In this document: positions 1-13,000 of the stretch, piece by piece
Position numbering within the stretch: position 1 is the first letter of the stretch
Layout of the letters: every line of letters starts with the position of its first letter
NCBI GenBank assembly: GCA_033439265.1
Contig: JAVTVX010000035.1
Coordinates: 7,296,001 to 7,360,000, forward strand
DNA length: 64,000 nucleotides
Source of the DNA: Dillenia suffruticosa
Taxonomy: Eukaryota > Streptophyta > Magnoliopsida > Dilleniales > Dilleniaceae
Direction of reading: 5' to 3'
Program-made: the position numbers and the translations under genes
Notes under the pieces: model-generated
The model's database searches: none
Seen by the model: only the letters and a program-made list of their open reading frames with translations
Told to the model about the DNA's origin: nothing

Positions 1-57
1 ATGACGTCAAAGTACTTTCAAAAAAACAACCATCACCTAGAAGCAAGAAATTTTTAC

Positions 58-1807
58 CTCTATTGGAACCCCATGTAAAGACTTCTCCCCCTTCTGTTGC
101 AATGACTGTATGATGTTTAGCTGCTGCGACAGCCTTAATGCAGCGGGAGCCTAAACCAGTCACTATTCTTGGGGTGATAACTGCAGCTTGACCGCTGCAT
201 AGAATGAAAATAAAAACTCTGATTGATGAAGCAAAAGTCTGTTCTCCAAACAAAGTACAAACAGCTAATGAAAAATAAGTAGTCATAGAGTTGATAATAA
301 TGTCAGACATGACCAAGCCTCTTATTTTTGCAATTGAAGACTACAACATTGTGAACCTTTATATTCTAAAAATACTTAAACCTGCAGCAAAAAGGGGCAT
401 CTTTTCTGTTGGAAAGCCAATGTCTCATGACAGAATTAAAATTTTAATCAGAAAGATGTCAGACATGGCCAAGCCTCGCATTTTTACAAGTGAAGACTAC
501 AATATTGTGCATCTTCATGTTCAAAAAATACTTCAACCTGCAGCAAAAAGGGCATCTTTTCTGTTTGAATCAATGTCTTACGACAGAACTAAAATTTTAA
601 TCAGAAAGATAGTAGTGCACTCCAGAAATCACTTAAACTTTAGACATGCGCATACATTACAAAAAAAGGGTCCAGATTATTGCTATAAAATCTCCAAATG
701 GACAAATAGACACACACATACATGAGCACTAACTGCCATATAAGCTTGTACCTGTGAATATCAAATTCAGGGTGCCCGAGGCGACCCCCTCTTCCGAAGC
801 CCCAAGTGTAGACTTCACCAAGAGCACTAACTGCAACACTATGGAATTTGGCAGAAGAAATCAACTTGATAAAAGAACCATGAAGTGAGTCAACCTTGCA
901 CGGCAACTTATACATGTGAGCAGTCCCTGTTCCAAGTTGATAATTTGCACCACTGCCCCAACTAAACAGCTCTGTAGCCACTGTACAGAAACAGGTATTT
1001 CCTAAGGCCATGCCTAGATTTTAAGTTCATTGTGTGTGAGAATTATATAATCCTCAGAGGACAATTTCTACACCTTAATTATTACCTGAACTACAATCAG
1101 TCCCAGAGGCCCGTAACACAGACCCAGAGAGAAGATCAACAGGTGTTCGACATTTAGAGTCCTCCATTGTAATTGATGCACCAGACTGAAGAAGGACACT
1201 GGCCACGGCAAGATGACCAAAATGAAGAGCTCTGTGAAGGCTACTCCATCCAGATTCTCCATCCTGAAATTGTCATCCAAAAAGTGATAAATAAGACCTA
1301 ATATAATACTAAAGGCAAGGATCCAACGCCTCAGTACCATATACTCCGACAGTGTTCAGAGTACCCACAATTGTAGCACTTTAATAGGCGACTTAGTTTG
1401 AGAGATAGTAACATAATGTAGAGAGAGAGAACAGTGGAAAAACAATTAATATATTCAGGACAAGAACTAGCTACCAAAGAAAGGAGAAATCATATAACAA
1501 GATGAAGAAAATAATTGGAATAAAAACACACCCTGGCATCTGGGTCTGCACCAGCTGCAAGAAGCCTCCTGACAATGGGAACATGATTTCTCCATGTCGC
1601 AATGTGAAGAAGAGTGAGGCCAAATGGATTCCTCACATTAACATTACCACAATTCTTCTTCAGTAGCATCAAAGCTGCATCTACGTCGGCCAATGAACCT
1701 TCTCGGACAATCAGCCAGAGGTCTTTGGCAGGCCCACTCAACAAATTTTTTCGAGGAGGAGCCAACAAATTATGCTTGTGTGCTTGAGGTGTAGATAACC
1801 CATCCAT
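58..1807 (-). CDS. Ankyrin-RCC1 protein, IBtk-like, 5' part (3' end beyond window)
   Basis: Exons on the minus strand: 1532-1807 (start codon at 1805-1807), 1086-1263, 752-980 and 58-194, all joined in frame through GT-AG introns; the gene continues past position 1. Exons 1-2 encode two ankyrin-type repeats (NPFGLTLLHIATWRNHVPIV; SGWSSLHRALHFGHLAVASV). Exons 3-4 encode RCC1 beta-propeller repeats (ELFSWGSGANYQLG, GEVYTWGFGRGGRLG, GEVFTWGSN). Ankyrin followed by RCC1 is the order in plant homologues of IBtk, which normally carry BTB domains further on; those would lie outside the window. Such proteins are thought to be substrate adaptors of cullin-3 ubiquitin ligases; the role here is inferred from family only. 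Open frames in other phases over these exons are shadows. Confidence 0.85.
301..611. repeat. 156-bp tandem duplication inside an intron
   Basis: Two adjacent diverged copies start at 301 and 457, each opening with TGTCAGACATG and closing with AATTTTAATCAGAAAGA or a close variant. The pair lies in the intron between RCC1 exons 752-980 and 58-194. A plus-strand open frame crosses both copies because the period is a multiple of three, but it has no family resemblance and is not called as a gene. Confidence 0.8.
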
Positions 1808-3004
1808 TCTTCTTTCTTTTTTTCTTTTTCTTTTTCTTTTTTTTTTAATTTAAACTATAAAAGCACTCTCAATCACGAAATTTATACCAAATCAGAATCC
1901 TACCACTTCAAGAATGTCAAGAGCCAGTTTCACCAAAATCCTAATAAAATGTTAGTCAATACTCTCAACTAACAATTCCTAATCTCTGGCCCTTGAAAGT
2001 TCTTGGCTGAACTAATCCATGATTATATAGATTTCATCACGGCCTATTAGACTTGAATCAAGATATCGATCTACAAGCAGTACTCAAGAATCAACATTTC
2101 TAAGCTACAATTTACACCATAACCTTAGTTATGATCAGAAACAAGTTTATGTAGCCATTTCTGAGTTTGAGTACCTATCACAAGTCATTTTCACGAGAAA
2201 TCACCGATTATTGTCCAGAAAAACCTGCAGTTAAACAAATTTGTCAGTAACATGGTATCCAGTCAACATTAGAATGCAAGATTAGGAAAACAGCAGACAT
2301 TTGTCTCAAAAACCCAAAAGGTGAAATCAAACTCCTCAAAATGGTTTACAAACATAAATAGATTCATCTAGGTTGCAGTTAATTTTACAACTTGTTTCCA
2401 AATATGAGAAATCGTGCAAATTAATAGCACTGATATTACCAAAAGAGGGAGAGGGGGGGGAGACAGAAAGAACATAGTAAACAACAAAGTACATTTGAAA
2501 TCAAGTCCAAGTGGAGAAAAGCATTGGATCCTATCTGATCTAACTTCATGGGTAACTCAATCCTAATGGGGAATTAAGTCAGATGGAACTGATGAAAGGA
2601 CACTAAATTCAGCTTAGAACAGAAAGATCTCAAAAACCTGTTTGCACAAATAATCCAAATTCGAACCTTTTACTAGATTCAGCAACTGCCAGAGTAGAAG
2701 GATCAAGAATTCAATCTGGAAAAATAGGAAGATAGGAATCAAAATTGACCAAACCACATAAAAATGAATCATGCCCAGTTCACAAAATCCAACATTTCAC
2801 TTGAAAAGCCCAACAATGTTGCATCTGAGTCGAAGAAACCCCTCCCCATTACGTCAGAATCATAAATTTAACGCGTGAATTTAATGCAATAGTAGAACAT
2901 AACAAACAATCCGAAGAAATTAAGAGAACTAAATCCACAAGAAATGGATTCAACACCATCTAAACTGAAAACCAATCAAGGGAAAACTTTAAAAAGAAAA
3001 ATAC

Positions 3005-3113
3005 CTAGGAAGAGAGAGTTGAAAATTTGCAGACGAAGAAACCGATGAACTGAAAAGCACTTTCTCTGTTGAATGAAGGGCCTCTCTCTCTCTCTCTCTC
3101 TCTCTCCCTCTCT
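3005..3113 (-). other. Probable non-coding first exon of the ankyrin-RCC1 gene
   Basis: A good minus-strand donor (CTAG|GTATTT, cut after 3005) follows a GA-rich leader; the (CT)n run at about 3081-3113 reads as (GA)n in the transcript, a common plant 5'-leader feature. The acceptor of the implied roughly 1.1-kb leader intron is not clear; one candidate lies near 1857. Sequence at about 3120-3830 has higher G+C than the spacer beyond it and probably holds the promoter. I see no convincing gene there. Confidence 0.4.
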
Positions 3114-4289
3114 CTTATTATGGTGATGGTATCTGTTCCGCAGAGAATCGACTATCAGAATATACCCTTCCAAACCCCAAGGCATCAAAGGTCACTACAT
3201 GAGGAGAGAGAAGAAACGTTACAGATGCCCACCGGACCCGACTAGAAGTTCTCGGAGGTAGACGGAAATACCCTTGTATTTTTAACGAATTTACAGTAAC
3301 GTAAGAGTCGGGTCGGTCGGGTTGCGCTGTCCGCGTTGCCAAGTTTTCTCCGACTGTTCTCACCAGAATGTTGTGAGTGCGTTACACGTGGCGGATTCGA
3401 CATCCTCCACGTAATCAGAAGTACGGGCGACGTGTTTGCTTGTTTGGAAAATTTAGGAGAGAGAAGCGATTTTAATATGTTTGGTCATTTCTATCGGTGG
3501 TTACGATTTTTGCAACCGCCAAACAACTCAAAACGGACGAAACATCAAGAAAATGTGTAATCACTAACTTGCCCCGCTCTTTCATGGGTTGTGAAGCAGA
3601 GTTCTTGGGGGTAATATGGTCTTTTAACTGTGAAAGGAGAAAAGATTGCCTGCGGAGAGTACAGTCGGAGAATAAGATCGTGGGTCCCAGCATTGGTTGA
3701 CGATTCAGGCTTGTAATCGGCGTACCACATGCTGCCGTGCAGCAGCGATTTCTGACATTGAAAAGGCACGCCTGTGAGGATGAGGTGTCCTGGTTCGATT
3801 GGCTAATTTTAAAAGTGTAGTTCAACTTTGTTTGCCACGTCAGAACGTACCATTGTTCAACTCTTTCTTTATTCTACTTATTTTCTATTTATTTAGAAAT
3901 GTCAACTTCTCGTTTTTTTTGTATTTTTAAATTAAAAAAAAATCAATAAAACTTTATCATTTCATTTAATAATTAATTCAATAAAAGGTCAATTAATTTA
4001 ATAAATATATAATGGATCTATATATATATATGTTATCACAATTTTGAATAATATAAATCATATATCTATTTCAATATATTTAAATAAAATAATTAAATTA
4101 AATAAATTTATACAGAATCAATTAAAAAACACTTTACATTAATTTATTTTTGTTCGCATAGAATTACTTTTTTAATAGGATAAGAATTATATTATTCGGA
4201 TGAAAAAGTAAATAATTGAAATTTTTTGTTAACATAATTCTTTTATACTTTTTCTATCAAATAAACATTATTCATGAATTAAAAAGAGT

Positions 4290-5190
4290 GAAGAAAGACA
4301 ACTCTTTTTCTTTTTTGAATATCTTACAAACTCATGAAGTTTATAATATATTTTTAGAAATTATAATCTTTCGTATTTTATTTTTAAAATAAGTTGTAAA
4401 AATATTTTAATAAAATAAGATCAAACAATTTGTAAGAGATTGAGATAAGTTGTAATTTTATTTGGTATCATATGAATTTTTTTTAGCATTGAAATGATTA
4501 AAAAGGAAATAGTGCATTAATATCATATAAAATAACTATTTACTAACATGGAAAAAGTAAATACCATATAATAAAATATTAATTATGACAATTTAAGAAG
4601 TTTGTAGGCTAAGATAAAATAGTTTATGAATTCTAAATATCTTATTTTTTGAATTTATAAACTTTTTTACATATAAATAATCAAACAAATTTCATGAATT
4701 TATAAACTCTTAAACATTGTATAAGATGAGTTTATATACTTAGAGGGTATTTGGCTAAATTGAAAAATTATTCAAAACATTTTATTAAATGTTTTAAAAT
4801 TTATAAATTTTTTAAATTTGTTTAGTACATTGTTTTTTTCTAAAAATGTTTATAAATTCTTTAAAAAAAAAAATTGCTCCATCCCAATTTTTTAATGCGG
4901 CTTATAATCTATTTTATCTTAATCTATAAACTAATTAAATTAATTTATTAATATTTTATTATATCATTTTCATACTTTTTATATTAATAAATAGTTATTT
5001 ACATGATATTAATAGTATTTTTTTTTAGTCATTTTAACACTAAAAGAAATCATAAAAATTCATTACTACCAAACATTACAACACATTATAAGACATCTTA
5101 TTTTATCCAAATACCCAAATAACTTATTTTGAAAATATATTATGATAATTTATAAATTATTCAAAATAAATTTAGCCAAATGAACTCTTA
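4290..5190. repeat. Long imperfect inverted repeat, nested MITE-like
   Basis: A left arm of about 4.3-4.65 kb is repeated in inverse orientation at about 4.9-5.19 kb: for example TAAGATAAAATAG near 4611 against CTATTTTATCTTA near 4911, and AAATAACTATTTACTAA near 4530 against TTAATAAATAGTTATTT near 4984. Inside it, TTTGGCTAAAT near 4750 and ATTTAGCCAAA near 5171 form a second inverted pair like the ends of hAT-type plant MITEs. No coding potential. Arm limits are approximate. Confidence 0.65.
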
Positions 5191-5624
5191 GCTAAATATT
5201 CTCTAAATCTCCAATTCCCCGAAAGTTTTTACAATATTAGCGGGTGATATTAAGCCCACGTAACATTTGCTAAGACCCCTTTGTCTAATTTAAAAAAAAA
5301 AAAAGAAAGAAAAGAAAAAGAAAAAGAAGAGGAAAAGTAGGCATTAATCAGATTAATAATTCAATCTATGGGACGTCAAGCATTGAATGTTACTCAAAAT
5401 TTTTCAAAGGGCATGAGTTGGGCTTCCTTGGCCAAAAAGTTACATGAGACCAATCCCAAAAGGAAAGTCCTTTTGATTTGACCATATAGATTTGGCTTCA
5501 CATCACATACCATTTACGATCCATCTTTTTGCCTAATGTAAGGAACAGCGAGGCTGAATGTTTGTTTTCATTCACATACCAACTCATATTCGATTTTATT
5601 TCAATTGGATTCCTTCTTTTTTTT

Positions 5625-5850
5625 TTAATATTTTTTTATACTCTTGGACTCAATCCATCACCCGATATTCAGAGTTTCATTCCGATTAGTCCGAATTAAC
5701 CCGACTGAGATCTCTCTTATGGGGTAAGATTCTCCTAACGTAATTGACTCCATGTTCAAATCACGAATCAAATTCGTAATCTTAATAAAAAATATTATAA
5801 TCTATCAATTACATCAACTGCCTATCGATCTTTAATATTGTGAAAGCAGG
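5625..5850 (-). mobile_element. SINE-like remnant
   Basis: Read on the minus strand, this ends in an A-rich tail (poly-T on plus at about 5620-5640) preceded by a 3' body resembling the SINE at 18031-18221 (a CTAATCGG, ACTCTGA, ATATCGGGTG series against TTAGTCAG, TTTCGGATACCGG). A degenerate box B-like TTTGATTCGTG lies upstream. Target duplications are not clear. Confidence 0.35.
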
Positions 5851-6212
5851 TAACAGATCCTTCTCTAAGTTCAGTGGCATATTCTTTTAAAGCTAATAAA
5901 AATTGCCACCGCAACTGTTGGTAACCACATGCTGGGAGGAACAAAATTTTCTCACTTGGCAACACCAACCATGCCAAAACCAGGAATTGAGAAAATGGTT
6001 CCTCTCTCTCTCTTTCTCTCTCAAATCAACTCCACTGCTTAATTTCTTCTCTGTCACTCCCTTAAAATAGAGGCATATGTTGGATCCAAGCGCATATTCT
6101 TTTAATCTTTTAGGAGCGGAATTGCCACCAGACCTGTCCCTAGCCATAAAAAAATGCTTCATAGATTCAACACAGAGCAATCAAATTTGTGTCATCTGGC
6201 ATTTAAAAATCA

Positions 6213-6380
6213 ATGCCCACCTCAGACAACGTGATCTCCACTAGTAATTCCCTATCCGAAAAGGACCCTGTTCCTGGAGAATCATCCGTGGATGATCAAG
6301 CATCGTGTTGTTTCGACATCTTTCAAAATAACCGCATTTGTGTCGATCACTCTTCATTTGATATGCCACTTTCACATTGA
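6213..6380 (+). other. Unassigned 55-codon open frame
   Basis: An ATG frame with a balanced, non-repetitive composition (starts MPTSDNVISTSNSLSEKDPV, ends at TGA 6378-6380). It has an in-frame stop just upstream, no recognised domain and no clear splice context. It could be a decayed exon or chance. The rest of about 5.86-6.85 kb holds nothing else I can support. Confidence 0.15.
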
Positions 6381-6856
6381 ACCCATTCCAACTTCTATTT
6401 GATTTTGCTTCCGCTCAAGAGCAGACAATATATACCACAGACTTACCGCTGCCTCAGGTTCGTAAAAACATGCCATAACCTGATAATCCTTTCTCTAAAT
6501 GAAACGAGACTTCAAAAGTATGGACGAAGACGAGGGTGATGAAATGGTGGACAAAAGTCAATATTACAATTGGACAAAAGTTATAGAATGAGTTGGTCAG
6601 AAATGGACTCCAATATAGACTAATGTTACAAACAAGACACTAACATGGGCACAATGACTCAAGAATGAAATGAGGACAAAAAAATTATACACATTTCTGG
6701 AGAAAGAATAAAAATGATCTAAACAACAGCAATAGCACACAAAACCCACGAAACCAAAAAATAACAGGACAAAAGAGATGGCACAAGAGGGCACTTCAAT
6801 TCTCCGAAACCTGAGTGAGGTCTTCTATTTCAAACAGAATATGTTCAACCAAAGGT

Positions 6857-7057
6857 AACAAGCAATGGATGGTAGTGATGATTTCTTGTCTTCAAAGGAC
6901 TTGGCAGTATTGCCGATTTCCAACTTACACAGAAATTGGAGCCTTCCGAGTAGAGGAAACAAGCAATGGATGGTAGTGATGATTTCTTGTCTTCAAAGGA
7001 CTTGCAGTATTGCCGATTTCCAACTTACACAGCAATTGGAGCCTCCTTAGTTGAAAG
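6857..7057 (-). repeat. 101-bp tandem duplication covering the last exon of the BPA1-like gene
   Basis: Units start at 6857 and 6958 and are nearly identical (one 1-bp indel and a few substitutions). The upstream unit (in gene sense) holds the real terminal exon 7025-7045; the second holds a mutated copy at about 6926-6944 reading GCTCCAATTTCTGTGTAA after CTCGGAAG. If GAAG|GCT served as acceptor, the end would change from EAPIAV to APISV in the same frame. Confidence 0.9.
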
Positions 7058-10000
7058 AAAGTCAAATCAAAACTCATAATAAAAGTGAATTTCTTCAACA
7101 GCGTAAAGGCTAAAAATTGGTTTAAACAAAACTGCAGTATGAATATTATATCCCCATAATGGAACGAGACAAGCAGAATAATTCTCAAGGAAATTAGAGG
7201 CAGTGAATACTACCTTTGCGGTCAAGTTTGAGACTGCCGTATGGAACTTTTCTCTGGTTTTTGTACCAGCTACCTGGCCAGCCTTAGCAACCCTACTGAA
7301 AGCACCATTCAACCAAGCTGTCCCTGCTGTTACATACCTGATGGGATAAACCAAGAAAAACAAGTGGACTCCAGTGTTTTAGTCCCTTGAGTTTACAAAT
7401 TAAGTAAATATTTCCTGAATGCAGGCATTAGATGCAACTGATGACTACAGTGATAGTGACGATAGTATGAAGAAAGAACGAACTAATAATAAATTAATTA
7501 AAACCAACATGCTATTTTATTTGTCCCTGAACTTTAGCACCAATCTGTTATTGGTCCCAAAGCTTCAATTTTGTCAATGTGGTCAATTTAGCTCATGTTT
7601 CTAATTGAGAATATAATCTAGTGTCAATCAATCTCCATTACACAAAAGCCAACAGGGCCTTAAAAACCCATGATGCCGCAAATGAAAACTGAATGCACAT
7701 AATGGAAGAGGGTGACAGAAAACTCCCTTTTACAGTAAAACAAATTTGAAATAAACAGTAGCCACCTGATAAAAACATGATGAAAGATCTCACGATGGAA
7801 ACTATTATGACAAGTTCTTTTAAATTGAATTAAAGATTACGGTTGAATCTACATATCATGTCTTGTCAAATATCACCATACTAGTTTTCTTTATTAAAAT
7901 AGAAATGAAGGTGGAAACCTAAAAGTTTCAAAACTATAGAGCAGGAGTTTTAATTCAGATGGTAACTCATATACTAAAAACCTTCCCTGAATTTAAGTCT
8001 TACCTCCTCCATGTTGCATAGCACAAAAAAAAGGCAAATTACTTGTCAAGGTCCTAAACCATGCCTTAGGTAAATAAGGTCCAGAACTTTAAAGACTGTA
8101 GTTGAGGTTCTAAACTTCAGAAAAGTAACAAATAAGGTTCATCTGCTGTTAACATCCATTAATTCTTCACTGGCACCATTGATTACTGTTGATGGATCAA
8201 ATTTCTATTTCCCTTTTGACTATTTTAACAGAGACCCATATATTTTTTCTAGCAAACAGTCTTTTGGGGGGGAAGTCTTTTTCATCGACCAAGAGAGCGA
8301 AAAGAGGAGAGAGAAAGCTCTCGACCAATGGTGGTCTGCAGCATAGGAGAGAGCAAGAAGATTGAGAAGAGAGAAAGACTTTGACACTGGAACCGGCAGC
8401 GGGGAGGGGAGAGAACAAAGAGAGAAGATAGTAGGTTTTTAACAATTATGATGCATACACAATCGCATCTTACATCCAAACTAGTTTATGCTGGATAGAG
8501 AAATCCTTGAGAGCATATGCTTTTATGCTCACATTAAAAAACAATTTTTCTAAGGAAGCAGTTCATATGGAGACATTTTTAATCATTGCCAATGTCACCA
8601 CATCATTAACAGTCAATAAATTTCATTCCCGAAAAAATAAAGACCCTAATACGCAAATAACTGTAATTCCATTTCCAAGTCATCCCGAATGCATAAAGCA
8701 CTGAAATTGATCAAAATTTTCTCCTTCTTTTTACTCAATTCCCTTAGTTTATCCCCTAACTTGACTAAAATATGGCAAGCAAATTTCTTTGAAATCAAAG
8801 AGAGAGAAAGAGAGAGTACTTGGGTAAGGCAAGAAGGTGTTTGGCGATGTCAGGTTGGTGGTGGTGTGAGAAGCAGAGGAAAGAGGAAGTGGAGGGGCTC
8901 TTGTTACTCTGGAGACCTGCTCTCCTTTCTCTTTGTTTTCTCCCCTTCCAGCTGCCGGTGCTGGTAGCGGAGACTCTCTCTCCTCCGCCGCAGGCCACCG
9001 GTGGCCAAGACTTTCCCTCCTCTCTTCTCTCTCTTGGTCGATGAAAAAGACAGTTATTTTCCAAAAGACTATTTATTTAAAAAAAAGTATAGGTTTCTAT
9101 TAAAAACAAAAATGATGGTCAAAAGGTAAATTATAAAGAAAAAAAATCCATCAACACCTGGTAACAGTGCCGTTAAAAAAAAAATAACATTAACAGAGGA
9201 CTAAATTTATTTGTTAACTTTTTAAAGTTTCGAACTTCAATTGTAGCTATTTTGCTTTGAGTTTCTAGCCTTGTAATTTCCTCCTGGGTGGCTTCCCCTT
9301 GAAGCCCTTAATACAGCTTTTATTCATAAAAATAAAAAAAAAATAAAAAAATAAAAAAAAAAATTGTGGCTTTTAAAGTTCTGAACGTTATTTGTTACTT
9401 AGAACATAGTTTTGGACCTTGACAAGTTATTTGCTAAGGCAGTATACATTTCAAAATTTTGGGCCAAAAATAGAGGAATCAGAAGTTCAAGAACTTCAGG
9501 ATTTGGTCATCAGATACCAAGACATAACATTTGAATATTTGACCAAGACAACACCATGTCTATACTCAAAAAACTACTGTTGCTACTACATCTGCCACAA
9601 TATCTAAATAGCCTGCGGCAACACTAAGATTTCCTCACTACTAGCATAGCTCTTAACTCCTTCCAACCCACTTAAATTGCTACTTCAGTGACGAACGCCA
9701 CCACTATCAATCAAAATACAACCCAATCATCAAAGAGATTGCTCAGAAATGTCATTAAGGTTGTCGTCATCATAGTTGTTTGCCCTTTCCTTTTTCTTTT
9801 CTCTTTCACTAGACACATAAAAGGGTAAGAGGAAAAACATAGGCATATAGGTGCTAGTGGCCCACACCACCACTAAAGAACTGGTGGAAGATGATGGAAT
9901 GAGAGCTAGCCAATGAGTGAAGAAGATGTAAATTTGTCAACATTATGGAAAAGGAGTATAGAATAGGTTTTTATTTAGCTCAGAACAGAGAAAGAGGAGG

Positions 10001-13000
10001 AGGATGATGAGAAGGACAAGCGGACTACCTTGATTGTCAAGCTACATGAAGAAGCTACGATGTAGCTCCAAGCTGCAATTTCACAACTCACGAGAGACAA
10101 CAACGACACTTAGCAGAGAGGGAATCCAAAATAAAGCATAAAACCCTTAGCATGGTTATTTGAGACATAACAAGATAAGAAAAGGGGTCCAACCCAAGAA
10201 CTAGCAATCCAATTTGAGTCCCAGACAGAATTTGATCCCTTCTCAACATTTTGTCCAAACCTTGATCTGGGATGTTAAAAAATGGAAAAAACCAACATGA
10301 ATTGATTGAAGTAATCTCGGTTTTAAGGTATTGAAGAACCAAGGCGTGTCCCTAATAGTTTCTATTTAGTTGCTTTGATTAATAGTGCCAAATTATATAA
10401 GTGTGCCACTTATTTTCATTATTCCTATAAAACAATCAGGCCTGGAAATCACTAATATAAAATGAAGAAATAAATTATCTTCCGTATGCATGGCCTACAT
10501 TTATCAACATAACTGAATACACCTCAAGCTGTGCCAATTAAATGAGTCAAGAACACTAACATATAAGATGGAATAATTAGCTTATAATAAACCAGCTTAG
10601 TGACCGTCATGAACATTATTTTGACATCGATTCCAGATTTGTATGTCACAAAGTTAAAATATGCATGCTTCACTCAACATTTATTATTCAGCACAGCAAA
10701 ACATTAGTTGAAACAAACATGTAAAGTAGGGTCTACTGCAACCGATTGCAGATGTAGGGCAAAACATTTTACCTGCTTGTTTTAACAGCTGATCCTGTAT
10801 CATTTAATTTTCTCTCTGCAGCTAGTAATGCAGCCATTGTTTTATCTGACACTTGAAGCTTCTGATCCATAGATTTTACTTTCTCATTCACCACTGAAAT
10901 GCCAACCGTAAACTTCTCACTAAGCCCCACTCTCCTGTCAAAAGATATGACCTTGGCAGATGCACCAGCTGTCAACTGATGCTTCTCGTCAAATGCTTTA
11001 GCCTTGTTCATGGCATCTTGTCCTAAAGCAGAACCTTTTGCCAGCATATTTGTAACAATAACTTGAGCTTTAGTAACATAAACTCTTCCACTGCGAGAAG
11101 AGTTAGTTTTCACCTGCTAGTAGAGGACAGTTATTTTGGTCAATAAGATTAACAAAGAAGTCAAATCAAACATACTAATTGACAGAATTAAGGTCAATGG
11201 TCTTTACAGACATTTAAGACACTACGACTCATTTCTTAGACACACCAGGATTACAGAAAATCTTCAAGCAGAGGAATCCTGCATCTTGGAAAGTCTTATA
11301 CACATCAAAACAATAAAGCCACATTATTCATCATACATACTATTTAGACCATCTGCTAGTAGGATCACAACATGCTACAAGTGTCTCACTTTCACCTTGT
11401 TTACAAAGCATTTATTGATTTGAATCATTTATCAGCCAAGAACTGGAAACTTATAGGCAACAAGTTAGTAACCAAGAGTACCATCCATGTGATAAAAAAT
11501 GTTAACCTTTCTACAAATTTGGTTTAATCTACATATTAGTTTCATCTGGACATTTACCATCAATAACAATTTGCTGAGAATCTGAGCTTGATTTTAATCA
11601 TGTTAAATTTTCAAGAAAAAAGCTTTTGATCTAGCCATGGAGGTGGAAAGCATTCCGAGGACAAGGTTGTCTTTTATGCTTATCTATTAACTCACGCCTC
11701 GTGTTTCTAAAATTATAGTTTAGAGCAGTTGAAGAGGGATTGAAAAGCGGCCCCTTATTAGTTTATGTCTTGTTCTTCGCTCCTTTTTCACTTACTTCCA
11801 AGGATTTCTCATCCTTAAAGCTTTGTATATTCTCTATTATATCAAATACAATTCGAATTATATAGAATAATAACTTTTTGAGAATCCATGTATTTTTCTT
11901 TTGGTTTATAAGGAGGGACTGTCCATAGGAGGGAGGTATGGGGGTAAATCCTGCCAGTTCACCAATCACCGATGGTTCGAGAATTGCTAAGCCCACATTA
12001 CATGCAATAGTACCTAGAATTACTTCTGAAAGAATATATAAAATATCATTGGGCTATGCAGGTTCTCCATAATAATTATGACCTATACCTTTAGCTAATT
12101 TAGCTCTTAATATAGGATCATTCAGGTCAGGTTTTCTTGTTATTTGGATAGGTGAATTCTTATATATTCATCCCCCAAAAAAACTGGACATGATACTTTT
12201 TCATCATCCGGCTCGAACAAAAATAAAAAGATATTTTTCTATTTTTTTATTTAGAAATTCTAGAAAAATAGAAATAAAAGAGAATAGAACAATAGATATA
12301 TATTCTCTGCATCTACACATATTTGAATGATTCTTTTTGAATGAAAGGATCCCATTTTTCTGGAATTGCAACTAACCATTAATTGAAAGGAGTTTAGTTC
12401 TTACAGATAAATGCTCAAAACCGAAGTAAGCTTGCAAAATTGATTATGATCAACGGCTTTCTAGGTCATCTTAGACCTTACCAATTAGGCTTTATCCCCA
12501 AATTATCTCAAGCATGTTTACAGACAAAGAATTGACTTGTTACTAATAGAATTGACTTGTTACTAATACAGTCTAGCCTCTATTCTTCTATAGATCCCTT
12601 GTCTGGGGATAAAGCCTAAGTATATTTAATGTGCTTAGGGATTTAAACGCAGCCCCTTATTAGTCTATGTGTTGCTTTTTGCTCCTTTTTCACTCACTTC
12701 CGAGGATTTCTCATCATTAAAGCTTTGTATATTCTCTATTATATCAAACACAACTCAATGTATATAGAATAATAACTTTTTGAGAATCTAAGTATTTTTC
12801 TTTTGGTTTATAAGGAGGGACTGTCCATAGGAGGAAGGTATGGGGATAAATCCTAAGGCCCCAACTCAAAGGAGGGCAAAACTTCCAGGCAATCCAAAAC
12901 ATGGGGGAAGAACTTAGATTTTATTTTGGTACCTCAACATTTGAATCATTTTCTGTAAGAGCCATGCTTCCAGCACCTTCGCTGCTCCACAATTCCTGTG

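Noticed and set aside
8197-9064. Several open frames around the GA/CT-rich arms
   Set aside because: They are strand-mirrored products of the inverted arms of a TIR element.
11136-11423. 95-codon plus frame beside a BPA1-like exon
   Set aside because: Lies in an intron on the opposite strand, with no family resemblance.
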